64,000 nucleotides of DNA from Borreliella yangtzensis. GTDB taxonomy: Bacteria > Spirochaetota > Spirochaetia > Borreliales > Borreliaceae. The stretch's first letter is position 1; each line of letters opens with the position of its first letter. The position numbers and the translations under genes are program-made. The notes beneath the pieces were generated by a model. That model saw only the letters and a list, made by a program, of their open reading frames with translations, searched no databases and was not told where the DNA came from. This document shows, one piece after another, positions 15,517 to 24,707 of the stretch. The stretch is from contig NZ_JACHFG010000002.1 of NCBI RefSeq assembly GCF_014201775.1, positions 221,454 to 285,453 on the forward strand. The letters are read 5' to 3'.

Positions 15517-17509
15517 AATTTTTAATCTCTTCTTCTACTTGCATTATTTGTAAAATATTTGAGTTTTCTTTTAAAGCAGAAATAATTTTTGCTATATTTT
15601 TAGCATTTGATGAGACTATTATGTTTGTTATTCCATGACCATTCCCACAGTCTTCTATTTTTTCGCTAATAAGTCTTACGTCATTGATTGTAAAAATGTT
15701 TTCAAGATAACTAAATATTCCTTTCAGCTCTTTCAAAAGTAAAATAATGTGATGTACTTTTCTAGTTGGCGTTGCTTCCCACTCAACTTCAATCAATTGA
15801 TTTTTTTTATAGTATTTGAGCTTTTGACAATTTTCATTGTGTACTATTATCTCATCTTTATGTATTATTCCGATAATATCTTCACCTGTTGTGGGATTGC
15901 ATTCAGAGTCTATTGCAATTCTTTTTATTTTGTTTTTGGTATAAGCTTTAAATAGGCTAAAAAGCCTCCTTTGTTCTTTGTTTGCTCCAACAAGATACGC
16001 AATAATATTGTTATCTACAAAAATTGTGTTGTCGTTTTTGTTAAGCCATGATCTAATTTTTGATCTGGCTTTTTTTGTTCTTACGCTGTTTAGCCATATT
16101 ACATCTGGTTTTGAGTCTTTTGATGTGAATATTTCGACAATTTGTTCGTTTTTAAGTGGTTTTGTGATTGAACTTATTTTTCCATTTATTTTTGCATAAA
16201 GAGCTTGGTCTCCAATATCTGTGTGTATTATGTATGCAAAATCAATTGAATTTGACCCAAAAGGAAGCTCTACCACTTCTCCTTCTGGGGTGTAAACATA
16301 TATGAATGTATTTAGCAACTCTTTATGTATATCGTTCATTGAATATTGATTTTTGTTGGCTGATTCTTGTTGCCATTTTTTTATGCGGTTTATAAATGAA
16401 AGATCATCAGTTTTAAGTGCAATTTGTTCTTTGTATATCCAGTGGGCTGCAACTCCATAATTAGCAATTCTATCCATTTCTTCTGTTCTAATTTGTATTT
16501 CAATAAGCTGGTTATCCTCAGGTATTCTTACAGTAGTGTGTAGTGATTGATATTTATTTTCTTTTGGACTTGCAATATAGTCTTTAAGCCTTCCTGGGAT
16601 TGGTTTCCAAACTCTGTGAACAATTTCTAATATCTCATAACATTCTTTTTGTTTTTTGCAAATTATTCTTATTCCTAGAGTATCAAAAATTTGGGTAAGC
16701 TTGTTTGTTCTTGTTTGCATTTTTCTAAATATTGAATAAAAGTGCTTTGATCTTACTGTAATTTCTGCTTCAATTCCACTTTTTTGAAGTTCTTTTTCTA
16801 TTGATAATTTGCCTTTGTATAATTTTTTTTCTCTTTCTATTTTTGTTTCAGATAAAAAATTCTTTATCTCTTTATAATCTTTAGGATAAAGATGCTTAAA
16901 TGAAAGATCTTCAAGGTATGTTTTAAGAGATGAGATTCCAAGGCGTTCTGCTATTGGAACGTAAGTCGAAAGGCAATCTTTTGCAATCCTATCTTGTCTA
17001 TTTTTGGGCAAATAAGAGAGGGTTGTCATATTATGAAGCTTGTCTGCCAGCTTTATTATTATTATTCTAATGTCATGTGTCATTGCAAAAAACATTTTTG
17101 AAATAGTATTAGCTTCTTTTATGCTTCTTGTTTTATTATGTAAATCATGAATTTTGGTTACACCGTCGATTAAGCTTAAAATTTCTTCGTCAAATTCTTT
17201 TACTATTTCTTCTTTTTCAATATTTGTGTCTTCAAGTACATCATGGAGTAATCCAGCAATAGTTGCTTTAAAATCCAGTTGAAATTTAGCAAGAAATAAT
17301 GAGACCATTATTGGATGAATAATGTAAGGTTCTCCACTTTCTCTGTATTGGCCATAGTGGAGCTGTTCTGCTATTTCTAGAGCCTTAAAGATGCTTTTCC
17401 GTTCAAATTCATCATTGTAGGTATTCTCAACAGTTTTTTTGAAAATATTCCTAGCTTTTTCAAGATCGTTTATTTTTATTAAGTGTGCAATTTCATATGC
17501 TTGTATCAT
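15506..17509 (-). CDS. rel: Bifunctional (p)ppGpp synthetase/hydrolase (Rel)
   Basis: This codes for 667 residues, a full-length long RSH protein. The hydrolase HD domain has GLLHDVLEDTNIEKEE and KLADKLHNMTTLSYLP. The synthetase domain has PGRLKDYIASPKENKYQSLH. A TGS domain (YVYTPEGEVVELPFGSNSIDFAY) follows near 385, and a C-terminal ACT region ends the protein. The hydrolase residues HD and ED are intact, so both activities are expected. It sets the stringent alarmone level; dksA, the partner of ppGpp on RNA polymerase, is at 42101. It starts 4 bases inside the prmC end (ATGA overlap), so it is translationally coupled. Confidence 0.95.
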   Translation of the reverse strand: MIQAYEIAHLIKINDLEKARNIFKKTVENTYNDEFERKSIFKALEIAEQLHYGQYRESGEPYIIHPIMVSLFLAKFQLDFKATIAGLLHDVLEDTNIEKEEIVKEFDEEILSLIDGVTKIHDLHNKTRSIKEANTISKMFFAMTHDIRIIIIKLADKLHNMTTLSYLPKNRQDRIAKDCLSTYVPIAERLGISSLKTYLEDLSFKHLYPKDYKEIKNFLSETKIEREKKLYKGKLSIEKELQKSGIEAEITVRSKHFYSIFRKMQTRTNKLTQIFDTLGIRIICKKQKECYEILEIVHRVWKPIPGRLKDYIASPKENKYQSLHTTVRIPEDNQLIEIQIRTEEMDRIANYGVAAHWIYKEQIALKTDDLSFINRIKKWQQESANKNQYSMNDIHKELLNTFIYVYTPEGEVVELPFGSNSIDFAYIIHTDIGDQALYAKINGKISSITKPLKNEQIVEIFTSKDSKPDVIWLNSVRTKKARSKIRSWLNKNDNTIFVDNNIIAYLVGANKEQRRLFSLFKAYTKNKIKRIAIDSECNPTTGEDIIGIIHKDEIIVHNENCQKLKYYKKNQLIEVEWEATPTRKVHHIILLLKELKGIFSYLENIFTINDVRLISEKIEDCGNGHGITNIIVSSNAKNIAKIISALKENSNILQIMQVEEEIKNYDN

Positions 17510-18327
17510 GCTCTTTTTCCTAATACCAGCGCTCTTGCTCTTTTTTCAAGATCATAAATGGTTTTTAAATGTATAAATCCTTTTTTGATTGCAAAATCTT
17601 TCAGGCTGTTCATTTGCCAAGGAGCCGATTCTATTATTATAAGTCCATTTGGGTTAAGTTTATCTTTTGCTTGGCTTAATATTTTTCTAGAAATATTAAG
17701 CCCATCTTTTCCAAATCCTAAAAGAGCTTTTGTGGGTTCTTTGTTTATTTTATTTTTTATTTCTAATTCTTCTTTGTTTAAATAAGGAGGATTTGTAATG
17801 ATTATATCAAGCTTCACTTTTACACATTTTAGCAAATTAGAGTGGATTATTTCTACAAATTTTTCAAGTTTGAGCTTTTTTGTATTTTTTGAAGCTATTT
17901 GTAAAGCTTTTATTGAAATATCTGAGAGTATTACTGTTTTTTTGGTGAGATAGGCAATAGAAAGACCTATGCATCCGCTGCCGCAGCATAAGTCTAATAT
18001 TTTTTTAAAGTCGTTTTGTTGAATTTGAATTAAGGCTTCTTCCACCAAACATTCTGTATCAAATCTTGGGATTAAGACATGCCTGTTTAGGCTAAATTCA
18101 ATGCCCATAAATTCTTTCTTTTGTAATATGTAGTGAATGGGAGTTCCTTTTTCTATCCTATCTATTTGATAAAATAAAAATTTTTTTTCTCTTTTTGTTA
18201 AGCTTTTTTTTATATTTGTAAATATAAATTCTTTTCTGGTTTTTAAAATTAATTCAAGTATTAGTAGCGCTTCTATTGTATCTAAATTTTTACTTTTAGC
18301 ATAATTTATAGCTTCGTTTACATTCAT
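17506..18327 (-). CDS. prmC: Release factor glutamine methyltransferase PrmC (HemK)
   Basis: This codes for 273 residues. An N-terminal helical domain is followed by IPRFDTECLVEEAL, SAM-binding DLCCGSGCIGLSIA and the catalytic ITNPPYLNKEEL (NPPY). These mark the N5-glutamine methyltransferase that modifies the GGQ Gln of release factors. Its substrate gene prfA is directly upstream, ending at 18330, two bases before the prmC start at 18327, and rel follows with overlap. The length matches the family. Confidence 0.94.
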   Translation of the reverse strand: MNVNEAINYAKSKNLDTIEALLILELILKTRKEFIFTNIKKSLTKREKKFLFYQIDRIEKGTPIHYILQKKEFMGIEFSLNRHVLIPRFDTECLVEEALIQIQQNDFKKILDLCCGSGCIGLSIAYLTKKTVILSDISIKALQIASKNTKKLKLEKFVEIIHSNLLKCVKVKLDIIITNPPYLNKEELEIKNKINKEPTKALLGFGKDGLNISRKILSQAKDKLNPNGLIIIESAPWQMNSLKDFAIKKGFIHLKTIYDLEKRARALVLGKRA

Positions 18328-18329
18328 TA

Positions 18330-19403
18330 CTATATGTTGTTGCTTTTTAATCTTTGTTCTTGAAGCTCTATTGTCAAGGGATCAAGAAGTATATCAAGTT
18401 CTCCTTGCATAAATTCTTCTAATTTATAAAGAGTTATGTTTGCTCTGTGATCTGTTATTCTATTCTGAGGGAAATTATAAGTTCTAATTCTTTCAGACCT
18501 ATCTCCTGAGCCGACTTGTTGTTTTCTATTGTTTGATCTTTGCTCTTGTTTTTTAGAATCTTCAAACTCATAAAGTCTCGCTCTTAATATTTTCATTGCT
18601 TGATCTTTGTTTTTATGTTGGCTTCTTTCGTTTTGGCATTGTACGACAATTCCTGTTGGTAAGTGTGTTATTCTGACTGCAGAATCGGTTGTATTGACAT
18701 GTTGACCGCCAGCTCCAGATGATCTGTAAACATCAATTCTTAAATCTTTTTCATTGATGTCAATTTCAGTTTCTTCAATATTAGGTAGTACTGCTACAGT
18801 AGCAGCTGAGGTTTGAAGTCTCCCGTTAGATTCTGTTATAGGGATTCTTTGCACTCTATGAACACCACTTTCATATTTTAATTTTTTAAATACATCTTTT
18901 CCTTTGATTTCAAAGATTATTTCTTTAAATCCCCCAAGTTCTGTTTCATTAAAGTTTATGATTTCTGTTTTCCATTTTTTTTTCTCTGAATATTTTATAT
19001 ACATGCTATAAAGATTGTTTGCAAAAAGAGCAGCTTCTTCTCCACCTGTTCCAGCTCTAATTTCAATTATTATATTTTTACTATCATTTTCGTCTTGAGG
19101 TAAAAGTAGTATTTTTATTTGGTGTTCAATATCTTCTTTTTTTTTGCTTAGATCAATTAGTTCTTGTTTTATTAGTTCTTTCATCTCTTGTTGTTCTTCT
19201 TTTTTCAAGATGGCTTTGTTATCATCAATTTGATTTAGTATTTTTTTATATTCAATTTTTTTAGTATTTATTTTTTCTAAATGTGTATATTCTTTTATTA
19301 TTTTCGAATATTCTTTTTGATTTTTAATTAGATTTATGTCTTGTAATTTTTCTTCTATCGACTTAATTTTACTTGTTGCTGAATTTAATTTCTCTAAAAA
19401 CAT
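18330..19403 (-). CDS. prfA: Peptide chain release factor 1
   Basis: This codes for 357 residues. An N-terminal coiled-coil region is followed by [16 protein letters not shown], then [20 protein letters not shown] with the catalytic GGQ, and [19 protein letters not shown]. The peptide anticodon area holds RVPITE-type RIPITES, as in RF1 (UAA/UAG reader). CAGGAG precedes ATG 19403 at 9 bases. It leads the prfA-prmC-rel transcript. Confidence 0.96.
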   Translation of the reverse strand: MFLEKLNSATSKIKSIEEKLQDINLIKNQKEYSKIIKEYTHLEKINTKKIEYKKILNQIDDNKAILKKEEQQEMKELIKQELIDLSKKKEDIEHQIKILLLPQDENDSKNIIIEIRAGTGGEEAALFANNLYSMYIKYSEKKKWKTEIINFNETELGGFKEIIFEIKGKDVFKKLKYESGVHRVQRIPITESNGRLQTSAATVAVLPNIEETEIDINEKDLRIDVYRSSGAGGQHVNTTDSAVRITHLPTGIVVQCQNERSQHKNKDQAMKILRARLYEFEDSKKQEQRSNNRKQQVGSGDRSERIRTYNFPQNRITDHRANITLYKLEEFMQGELDILLDPLTIELQEQRLKSNNI

Positions 19404-19740
19404 TATGATTTCTCCTGAAAAGATAGTAATAGTTTATATTAATTTTAGATTTTTTTGTTAAACTTTTTATCAAGTTTCATGTTAGAATGCTCATTTTTAT
19501 GTCTTATTTCAATATTTTTTTTAAAATTACTTTTATGGAATAAATAAAGAAGTCTTGAATAAAAAATCAATTATATTTTTTCATGTTTTTTTATATAATA
19601 AATGTTGTTAAGTTGGATATTAAAGTTAGATTAGATTTTGTTGTATTTGCATATAGATTTAGCTTTGCGTATTATTATTTGTGGTGTGTTCAAGGTAGTA
19701 AAAGTTATATCTTTGATAAACCGATTTAAAAGGGGTGTAT
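19404..19740. other. 337-bp divergent intergenic region prfA / TPR gene
   Basis: This is the longest stretch without a gene. It holds the prfA promoter on the minus strand (19433-19461). On the plus strand there is a TATAAT at 19594-19599 without a good -35, and a weak TTGCAT-17-TATTAT pair at 19647-19675 that may serve the TPR gene. No open frame, tRNA or strong hairpin was seen; it is nearly all A and T. Confidence 0.6.
19433..19461 (-). promoter_or_regulatory. Promoter of the prfA-prmC-rel operon
   Basis: On the minus strand TTAACA (19456-19461) and TATAAA (19433-19438) lie exactly 17 bases apart, each 5 of 6 to the sigma-70 consensus. The expected start is about 22 bases before the prfA ATG. 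Confidence 0.65.
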
Positions 19741-20880
19741 ATGTTAAATGAAAAAATTTTGGATGCTTTAGAAGATCTCTCGAGCATTTCTGATGATCAA
19801 CTTCTTGATGTCACTGAGAAATCAAAAAGAGGGTATCAGTTGATCAAAGAAGAAAGGCTCTCTGAAGCAGAAAGTTTGTTTTCTGATATCCTTGAAAAGG
19901 ATAATGAGAATAATTATGCTCTTGTTGGACTTGGGGACATTGAAAGGAAGAAAAATAATTACGATAAAGCAATAGTTTATTATCAAAAGTGTCTAGTGAA
20001 GCATCCGAACAATAATTATGCTCTTTTTGGACTTGGAGATTGTTACAGAAATTTAGATGATTATAAAAAAGCTACAGACATATGGGAAGAGTATTTAAAG
20101 TACGATCCCGAGAATATAACTGTTTTAACAAGAGTTGCGTCGTCTTACAGGAAGTTAAAAAATTTTCAAAAATCTAAGCAAACTTATCTTAAGGTAATGG
20201 AATTAATGCCTGAGAATGATTATGCGCTTGTAGGGATTGGTCATTTGTATTATGATTTTAAAGAATATAAAGAGGCTTTAAAGTATTGGCTTAAAATGTA
20301 TGAATTAAATCAGTCTAAAGTTGATGTTAGGGTATTAACTTCAATTGGCAATTGTTATCGTAAATTAAAAGAATTTACCAGAGGAATTTATTTTTTTAAA
20401 AAAGCTTTAGAAATTTCACCTAGCAATTTTTATGCTATTTTTGGACTTGCTGATTGTTATAGGGGAAATAAGGAGTACAAAGAGGCTTTAAAGTATTGGT
20501 TTGATATTATCGAAAAAGATCCAAAAAATAACCTAGTTCTTACAAGGATAGGGGATGCTTATCGCTATTTGAATGATTATGAAAATTCTCAAATTTATTA
20601 TAAAAAAGCTCTTGATGTTGATTTTGATATGTTTGCTATACTTGGACTTGCTCTTCTTCAAAAAGAACAAGGTAAATATGACGAAGCACTAATAGCTATT
20701 AAAAGTTTAATTAAAAACAATCCCAAAAATTCAGCATTATATGTTAGCGCGGCTGAGTGTTATGAGGCATTGGGCCAGATTGGAAATGCTGTTGATATTT
20801 TATCAAGCTTTTTACATCTTGGTATGAAAAATATTGTTGTTATTGACTATCTTACGGCTCTTAGGAAAAAAATGGAATGA
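19741..20880 (+). CDS. TPR-repeat protein (about nine repeats)
   Basis: This codes for 379 residues from ATG 19741, chosen because AGGGG at 19731-19735 sits 5 bases before it; an in-frame GTG at 19735 is inside that ribosome site. There is no signal peptide, so it is cytoplasmic. From about residue 35 it is a continuous solenoid of 34-residue units with the alternating pattern NNYALxGLGDxxRxxxxYxKA (for example NYALFGLGDCYRNLDDYKKA). The repeats are unusually uniform, hinting at internal duplication. The end overlaps the TatD-type gene by 4 bases. Its function is unknown; a scaffold role is inference. Confidence 0.85.
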   Translation: MLNEKILDALEDLSSISDDQLLDVTEKSKRGYQLIKEERLSEAESLFSDILEKDNENNYALVGLGDIERKKNNYDKAIVYYQKCLVKHPNNNYALFGLGDCYRNLDDYKKATDIWEEYLKYDPENITVLTRVASSYRKLKNFQKSKQTYLKVMELMPENDYALVGIGHLYYDFKEYKEALKYWLKMYELNQSKVDVRVLTSIGNCYRKLKEFTRGIYFFKKALEISPSNFYAIFGLADCYRGNKEYKEALKYWFDIIEKDPKNNLVLTRIGDAYRYLNDYENSQIYYKKALDVDFDMFAILGLALLQKEQGKYDEALIAIKSLIKNNPKNSALYVSAAECYEALGQIGNAVDILSSFLHLGMKNIVVIDYLTALRKKME

Positions 20881-21686
20881 TGGACTGCTTACTTGAAACT
20901 GAAAAATCTATTTTTTTTGATAAGTTAATAGATACGCATGTTCATTTTTATGAATTAAAGAAAAAATCTTTGGATGTCAATTATATTATTAATGAATGTT
21001 TTAAAAACGGATTTTCTTATTTTATTGATGTTGGTTTGCACCCTAGTGATTTTAATGATAGAAAAAATCTTTTAAGTTCTTATTCCAATGTGTTATTAAC
21101 AGCTGGTATTCACCCTTTAAATTTAGATGATAATTTTAAAGATGATGTTAAGCAGCTTGAAAAAATTTTGATTAGTGAAAATGTTGTTGCTGTTGGCGAG
21201 ATGGGTCTTGATTATTTTAAGGCAAATAACAAAAAATTTCAAATTAAAGTTTTTGAAGAGCAATTGTATTTAGCTGTCAGATATAAAAAGCCAGTCATTT
21301 TACATATAAGAGATGCCTATGATGATGCCTATAATATTGTAAAGTCTTTAAATTTTTCAAATAGAGGTATATTGCATTGTTATTCTGGAACTTATGAATG
21401 TGCTAAAAAATTTATTGATTTGGGATTTAAAGTTTCTTTTTCAGGTAATATAACTTTTAAAAATGCAGAACTTTTAAGGATTGTTGCTAGCAAATTAAAT
21501 ACCAATGATCTTTTAATAGAAACGGACAGCCCTTTTTTAGCCCCAGTACCATTAAGAGGCAAAATAAATTCACCTTTGTTTTTAGGATATGTATGTCTTG
21601 AGATTGCAAGGATTAAAAATTGTTCTGTTAATGATATTGCTATTGCCTTATACAATAGTTTTAAAGAGCTTTTATTATTGCATTAA
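20877..21686 (+). CDS. TatD-family metal-dependent hydrolase (putative DNase)
   Basis: This codes for 269 residues of the amidohydrolase fold. The metal motifs are in order: DTHVHF near residue 20, VGEMGLDYFK near 104, LHIRDAYDDAY near 143, LHCYSG near 165, and IETDSPFLAP near 215. The family has 3'-5' exonuclease activity in E. coli TatD, a likely repair role. The start overlaps the upstream TPR gene (ATGA), so translation is coupled. It converges with a lipoprotein gene after a 55-base gap that holds no clear terminator. Confidence 0.9.
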   Translation: MMDCLLETEKSIFFDKLIDTHVHFYELKKKSLDVNYIINECFKNGFSYFIDVGLHPSDFNDRKNLLSSYSNVLLTAGIHPLNLDDNFKDDVKQLEKILISENVVAVGEMGLDYFKANNKKFQIKVFEEQLYLAVRYKKPVILHIRDAYDDAYNIVKSLNFSNRGILHCYSGTYECAKKFIDLGFKVSFSGNITFKNAELLRIVASKLNTNDLLIETDSPFLAPVPLRGKINSPLFLGYVCLEIARIKNCSVNDIAIALYNSFKELLLLH

Positions 21687-21741
21687 TTGTTTATTTAAAA
21701 CTGTTTGCATATTTTATTATTATTTGAGGATTTAATCATTT

Positions 21742-22497
21742 TTATTGCTTATAAGCGCTAAATTCATATTGAAAATTATTTTCAATGTCTTTTACTATTT
21801 TCATTAAATCATATTCTTTAAGAGTGATTATATATTTTAGTTTAATAATTTTTGAGTCTTTTCTTGTATTCCCAATTAATACAAAATTGATATTTTTGAA
21901 AAAAGGTGAATTTGATATCTTTTTTAAAATAATGTTATTGTCTCTTAAGGAGAATAACATTATTGTTTTTACTTGGGGAGTAATGAATGTTTTTATATAG
22001 GATATGTTTGTTTCGTTTACTAGAGTAATATTAACATTTTTTTCTTTACCTTTTTTTTCCAAGTGTTCAAGATCTTCGTTATTTAAAGAATTGTCTCGAA
22101 ATAGTAATGTTTTTTGTAAGTTTATGGATTTTCCGCTAAGCAGGAAATCAATAGATTTTTTGAGGGAAAATTTTATTTTTGATAGATGAAAAATTTTCTC
22201 TTTTAGAATTTCGTTATTTAATATTTCATTATTTGACTTGTGGGTTAATAGTATTTTTTTTGTTGTTTCAAGCTTGTCTTTTGCAATTTCTAAATTTTTT
22301 TCATTTATAAATAGTATTTCGTTTTTGATGAATGGAGTTTTTTGAATTTCAAAAAAATATTCGGTTGCATCTGAGAAAATTATTGCGTAATTAAATTGTT
22401 TTTCAATAATGGAAGATTCTTTGCATCCTTGTATTAAAATTGCTAAAAGTACTATTATAGCAAATGTTTTTGGACTGGGCATTTTATTTTTTAGCAT
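21742..22497 (-). CDS. Lipoprotein of unknown function
   Basis: This codes for 251 residues. The N-terminus is a lipoprotein signal: basic start, hydrophobic AIIVLLAILIQ, then GC with Cys at about residue 25 (ILIQGCKESS). The mature part has mixed alpha/beta character, with NYAIIFSDATEYFFEI near 37 and VNITLVNETNISYIKT near 150, recalling periplasmic-binding-like proteins, but no family is certain. Its start overlaps the end of the upstream membrane protein gene by 14 bases, so the two are coupled. Confidence 0.75.
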   Translation of the reverse strand: MLKNKMPSPKTFAIIVLLAILIQGCKESSIIEKQFNYAIIFSDATEYFFEIQKTPFIKNEILFINEKNLEIAKDKLETTKKILLTHKSNNEILNNEILKEKIFHLSKIKFSLKKSIDFLLSGKSINLQKTLLFRDNSLNNEDLEHLEKKGKEKNVNITLVNETNISYIKTFITPQVKTIMLFSLRDNNIILKKISNSPFFKNINFVLIGNTRKDSKIIKLKYIITLKEYDLMKIVKDIENNFQYEFSAYKQ

Positions 22498-23137
22498 ACT
22501 TATTATTAATTGCTATAAATATTAAAACCAATGCAAATATTGTTAGCGCGTGGATGCCCATATTGGTTAAAATTAATGTTTTTAAGGTTGCAATAAATAA
22601 TCCTAAAAACAAAATAGGGGAAAGAATGATTTTGTATTCTTTTGCCGAGCATTTTTGGCATTTTTTTAATGTTTTTTCAAATATTGTGGCTGAAAATATT
22701 AACTCTATTATATTAAGTATTGGCAATTCAATATATTCGTAGATTCCAAAAATTTTGCTATTTAGGATTATTATTTCTAAGTTTTTAGAAAATATTAATC
22801 CAAATGTAAAATATATAAGAATTGTTAAATTTTTTCTAAATGAAGAATTTTCATTTAGAGTAAAAAAAAACATAAACATTAATAGCGGGAATATATAGTA
22901 GTATAAATGTTCTTTTATAAATATTGAAATTCCTAAAGTTATTCTTGATGTGTAGTTTAATTCAAACGATCTATATAGAATAAATTCTTGAGTTAAATAA
23001 AGAAAAGAAAAAATTGTTATTGCTAAAAATATTACTAAAGCATGGGCTTGAGTATTTTTTGGTTTATTTTGTTTTAACTGAGTGTTCATATATATTTTTA
23101 ATATTAATGGTAGACTCGTTAATAAAAATAAATTCAT
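22484..23137 (-). CDS. Multi-pass membrane protein of unknown function
   Basis: This codes for 217 residues, nearly all hydrophobic: about six or seven helices (for example ALVIFLAITIFSFLYL, YYYIFPLLMFMFFFTL, TIFALVLIFIAI) with short loops. One loop has CQKCSAKE, a possible CxxC pair, at about residue 160. It heads a two-gene unit with the lipoprotein, from a predicted promoter overlapping a palindrome. Function unknown. Confidence 0.75.
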   Translation of the reverse strand: MNLFLLTSLPLILKIYMNTQLKQNKPKNTQAHALVIFLAITIFSFLYLTQEFILYRSFELNYTSRITLGISIFIKEHLYYYIFPLLMFMFFFTLNENSSFRKNLTILIYFTFGLIFSKNLEIIILNSKIFGIYEYIELPILNIIELIFSATIFEKTLKKCQKCSAKEYKIILSPILFLGLFIATLKTLILTNMGIHALTIFALVLIFIAINNKYAKK

Positions 23138-23147
23138 TGTAAGTACA

Positions 23148-23176
23148 ATTTTACTTTTAAACGTTTTTTAAATCAA
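23148..23176 (-). promoter_or_regulatory. Predicted promoter of the membrane protein/lipoprotein pair
   Basis: On the minus strand TTGATT (23171-23176) and TAAAAT (23148-23153) are 17 bases apart. The -35 lies within the palindrome at 23163-23192. The start would be close to ATG 23137. Confidence 0.45.
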
Positions 23177-23192
23177 TCGATTGTTTAAAAAC
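23163..23192. other. 30-bp imperfect palindrome upstream of the membrane protein gene
   Basis: It is centred on the perfect 10-mer CAATCGATTG (23174-23183) and flanked by GTTTTTTAAA on the left and TTTAAAAAC on the right, which pair if single T bases are bulged. It lies across the -35 of the divergent pair. Confidence 0.55.
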
Positions 23193-23260
23193 TTATGTGA
23201 TTTGGAGTTTATTTAATATTAATGTTAGTAATTTTATTATCTTTTGTAAACATTACTTTT

Positions 23261-23289
23261 TTGAATTTACTTTTTAGTGAATGTATATT
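23261..23289 (+). promoter_or_regulatory. Predicted promoter of infC-rpmI-rplT
   Basis: TTGAAT (23261-23266) and TATATT (23284-23289) are 17 bases apart. The start would fall near 23296, inside the loop of the inverted repeat at 23280-23318. Confidence 0.5.
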
Positions 23290-23318
23290 AAAATTAAGTA
23301 TTAATGCTAATATACATT
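23280..23318. other. 11-bp perfect inverted repeat in the infC leader
   Basis: AATGTATATTA (23280-23290) and TAATATACATT (23308-23318) are exact reverse complements around a 17-base loop. The left arm covers the -10, and the right arm ends 5 bases before the AGGAG of infC. Confidence 0.65.
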
Positions 23319-23342
23319 GCTTTAGGAGTATATATTTTTTAG

Positions 23343-23903
23343 ATGATAAATAGAAATGCCAATAGAGATAGGGATAGGTCCAGATCAAATGACAAGGAAT
23401 TGAAAATTAATTATAGAATTAAGGCTCGTGAGGTAAGAGTTATTTTTGAAGATGGAACACAAGAGGTTTTACCTATTGAAGATGCTATTAAAAAATCAAA
23501 AGAAGCTGGACTTGATTTGGTTGAGGTTTCTCCCAATGTGTCTCCTCCGGTTTGCAAGATTATTGATTATGGGAAATATAAATTTCATCAAGAAAAGCGT
23601 CAAAAAGAGCAAAAAAAGAATCAAAAAGTAATTAAGCTTAAGGAAGTCAGAATGCAGCCCAAGATAGATACCCATGACCTTGATTTTAAATCGAAAAACA
23701 TTTTAACTTTTCTTAAAGAAGGTAATAAGGTTAAAGTTACAATAAGATTTAGAGGTCGTGAACTTGCTCATACATATTTAGGATATGGTATTTTGAATAG
23801 TATTCTAGAAAAAGTAGGGGATGTAAATTACGTTTTGGAGTCTGCGGCTAAAATGGAAGGTAAGACAATGTTTTTGATTGTAGCGCCTAAGGTTAAAAAA
23901 TAA
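23343..23903 (+). CDS. infC: Translation initiation factor IF-3
   Basis: This codes for 186 residues. After a 20-residue Arg/Asn/Asp-rich extension ([16 protein letters not shown]) comes [13 protein letters not shown], the family N-terminal motif, then [22 protein letters not shown] and the C-terminal [13 protein letters not shown] and [14 protein letters not shown]-3 keeps 30S subunits free and checks initiator pairing. AGGAG at 23324-23328 is 14 bases from ATG 23343, which is long; a TAG directly before the ATG rules out an upstream in-frame start. It is first of infC-rpmI-rplT, and autoregulation of this operon is common in bacteria. Confidence 0.95.
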   Translation: MINRNANRDRDRSRSNDKELKINYRIKAREVRVIFEDGTQEVLPIEDAIKKSKEAGLDLVEVSPNVSPPVCKIIDYGKYKFHQEKRQKEQKKNQKVIKLKEVRMQPKIDTHDLDFKSKNILTFLKEGNKVKVTIRFRGRELAHTYLGYGILNSILEKVGDVNYVLESAAKMEGKTMFLIVAPKVKK

Positions 23904-23925
23904 ATGTTAAATTAAAGGGGATAAA

Positions 23926-24126
23926 ATGGCAATTAAGATGAAAACACGTAAAAGTGCAAAAAAAAGATATTCTTTTACTGTAAATGGCAAGGTTAAGTAT
24001 AAAAAACAAAATTTAAGGCATATTTTGACAAAAAAATCTTCTAAGCGTAAGAGAAATTTAAGGAAATTAGGTAATCTTTCTTGTTTTGAAGTTAAAAGAA
24101 TTAAAACTTTATTACCTTATGGTTAA
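23926..24126 (+). CDS. rpmI: 50S ribosomal protein L35
   Basis: This codes for 66 basic residues. [20 protein letters not shown] and [14 protein letters not shown] are the L35 pattern (MKTxxxxxKRFxxTxxGKxK, HxLxxKSxKRKRxLR). A strong AAAGGGGA precedes the ATG. It is the middle gene of the infC operon. Confidence 0.97.
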   Translation: MAIKMKTRKSAKKRYSFTVNGKVKYKKQNLRHILTKKSSKRKRNLRKLGNLSCFEVKRIKTLLPYG

Positions 24127-24146
24127 AATAATTTTAGGAGATAGAT

Positions 24147-24494
24147 ATGGCTAGGGCTAAAAACGGCACAGTGCATGTTGCAAGGCGTAAGAGAATTTTA
24201 AAAAAAACAAAAGGGTTTTGGGGTACAAAAAAGAGTAATTATAAAAAGGCCAAAGATACCTTGAGAAAGGGTATGATGTATGCTACAAGAGACAGAAAAG
24301 TTAGAAAAAGAGATTTCAGGCGCTTGTGGATTTCAAGAATTTCGGCTGCTTTAAGTGATACTGGAGTTAGTTATTCAAGATTTATTGAGGGTTTGTTGAA
24401 GTCTAATATAAAAATTAACAGAAAAATTTTGTCTAATTTAGCGATTGAAGATTCTGCGGCTTTTAAAAAAATTGTTTTAGAAATAAGAAAATGA
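24147..24494 (+). CDS. rplT: 50S ribosomal protein L20
   Basis: This codes for 115 residues with ARRKRILKKTKGFWGTKKS, YATRDRKVRKRDFRRLWISR and a C-terminal SYSRFIEGL typical of L20, an early 23S rRNA assembly protein. In other bacteria L20 represses its own operon by binding the leader, which makes the inverted repeat at 23280-23318 of interest. A hairpin followed by TTTT lies just after the stop. Confidence 0.97.
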   Translation: MARAKNGTVHVARRKRILKKTKGFWGTKKSNYKKAKDTLRKGMMYATRDRKVRKRDFRRLWISRISAALSDTGVSYSRFIEGLLKSNIKINRKILSNLAIEDSAAFKKIVLEIRK

Positions 24495-24499
24495 AAAAT

Positions 24500-24524
24500 T
24501 TAAACTCCTGGGAGGTTTAATTTT
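24500..24524 (+). terminator. Likely terminator of infC-rpmI-rplT
   Basis: TTAAAC-TC-CTGG-GA-G-GTTTAA folds into an 8-bp stem with one bulged G and a 4-base loop, followed by TTTT. It starts six bases after the rplT stop. Confidence 0.5.
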
Positions 24525-24707
24525 AAGAATTGGAGTTATTTTTTTGCGACATCTCATTAAATTTAGGAATTTGAAGATTTTTAGTCAATGATAGCTCAAT
24601 GCAATTCAAAGGTTAAGAATAAAAATTCCGCCTTGAAAAATAGCGCTAAATAAAAATGTTCTTATGTTGGCTTTTTGGGAGTTTGATTTATTTTAAGGAT
24701 TGTTGTT

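Noticed and set aside
21687-21741. Terminator between the TatD-type gene and the convergent lipoprotein gene
   Set aside because: No stem of more than four pairs was found in the gap.
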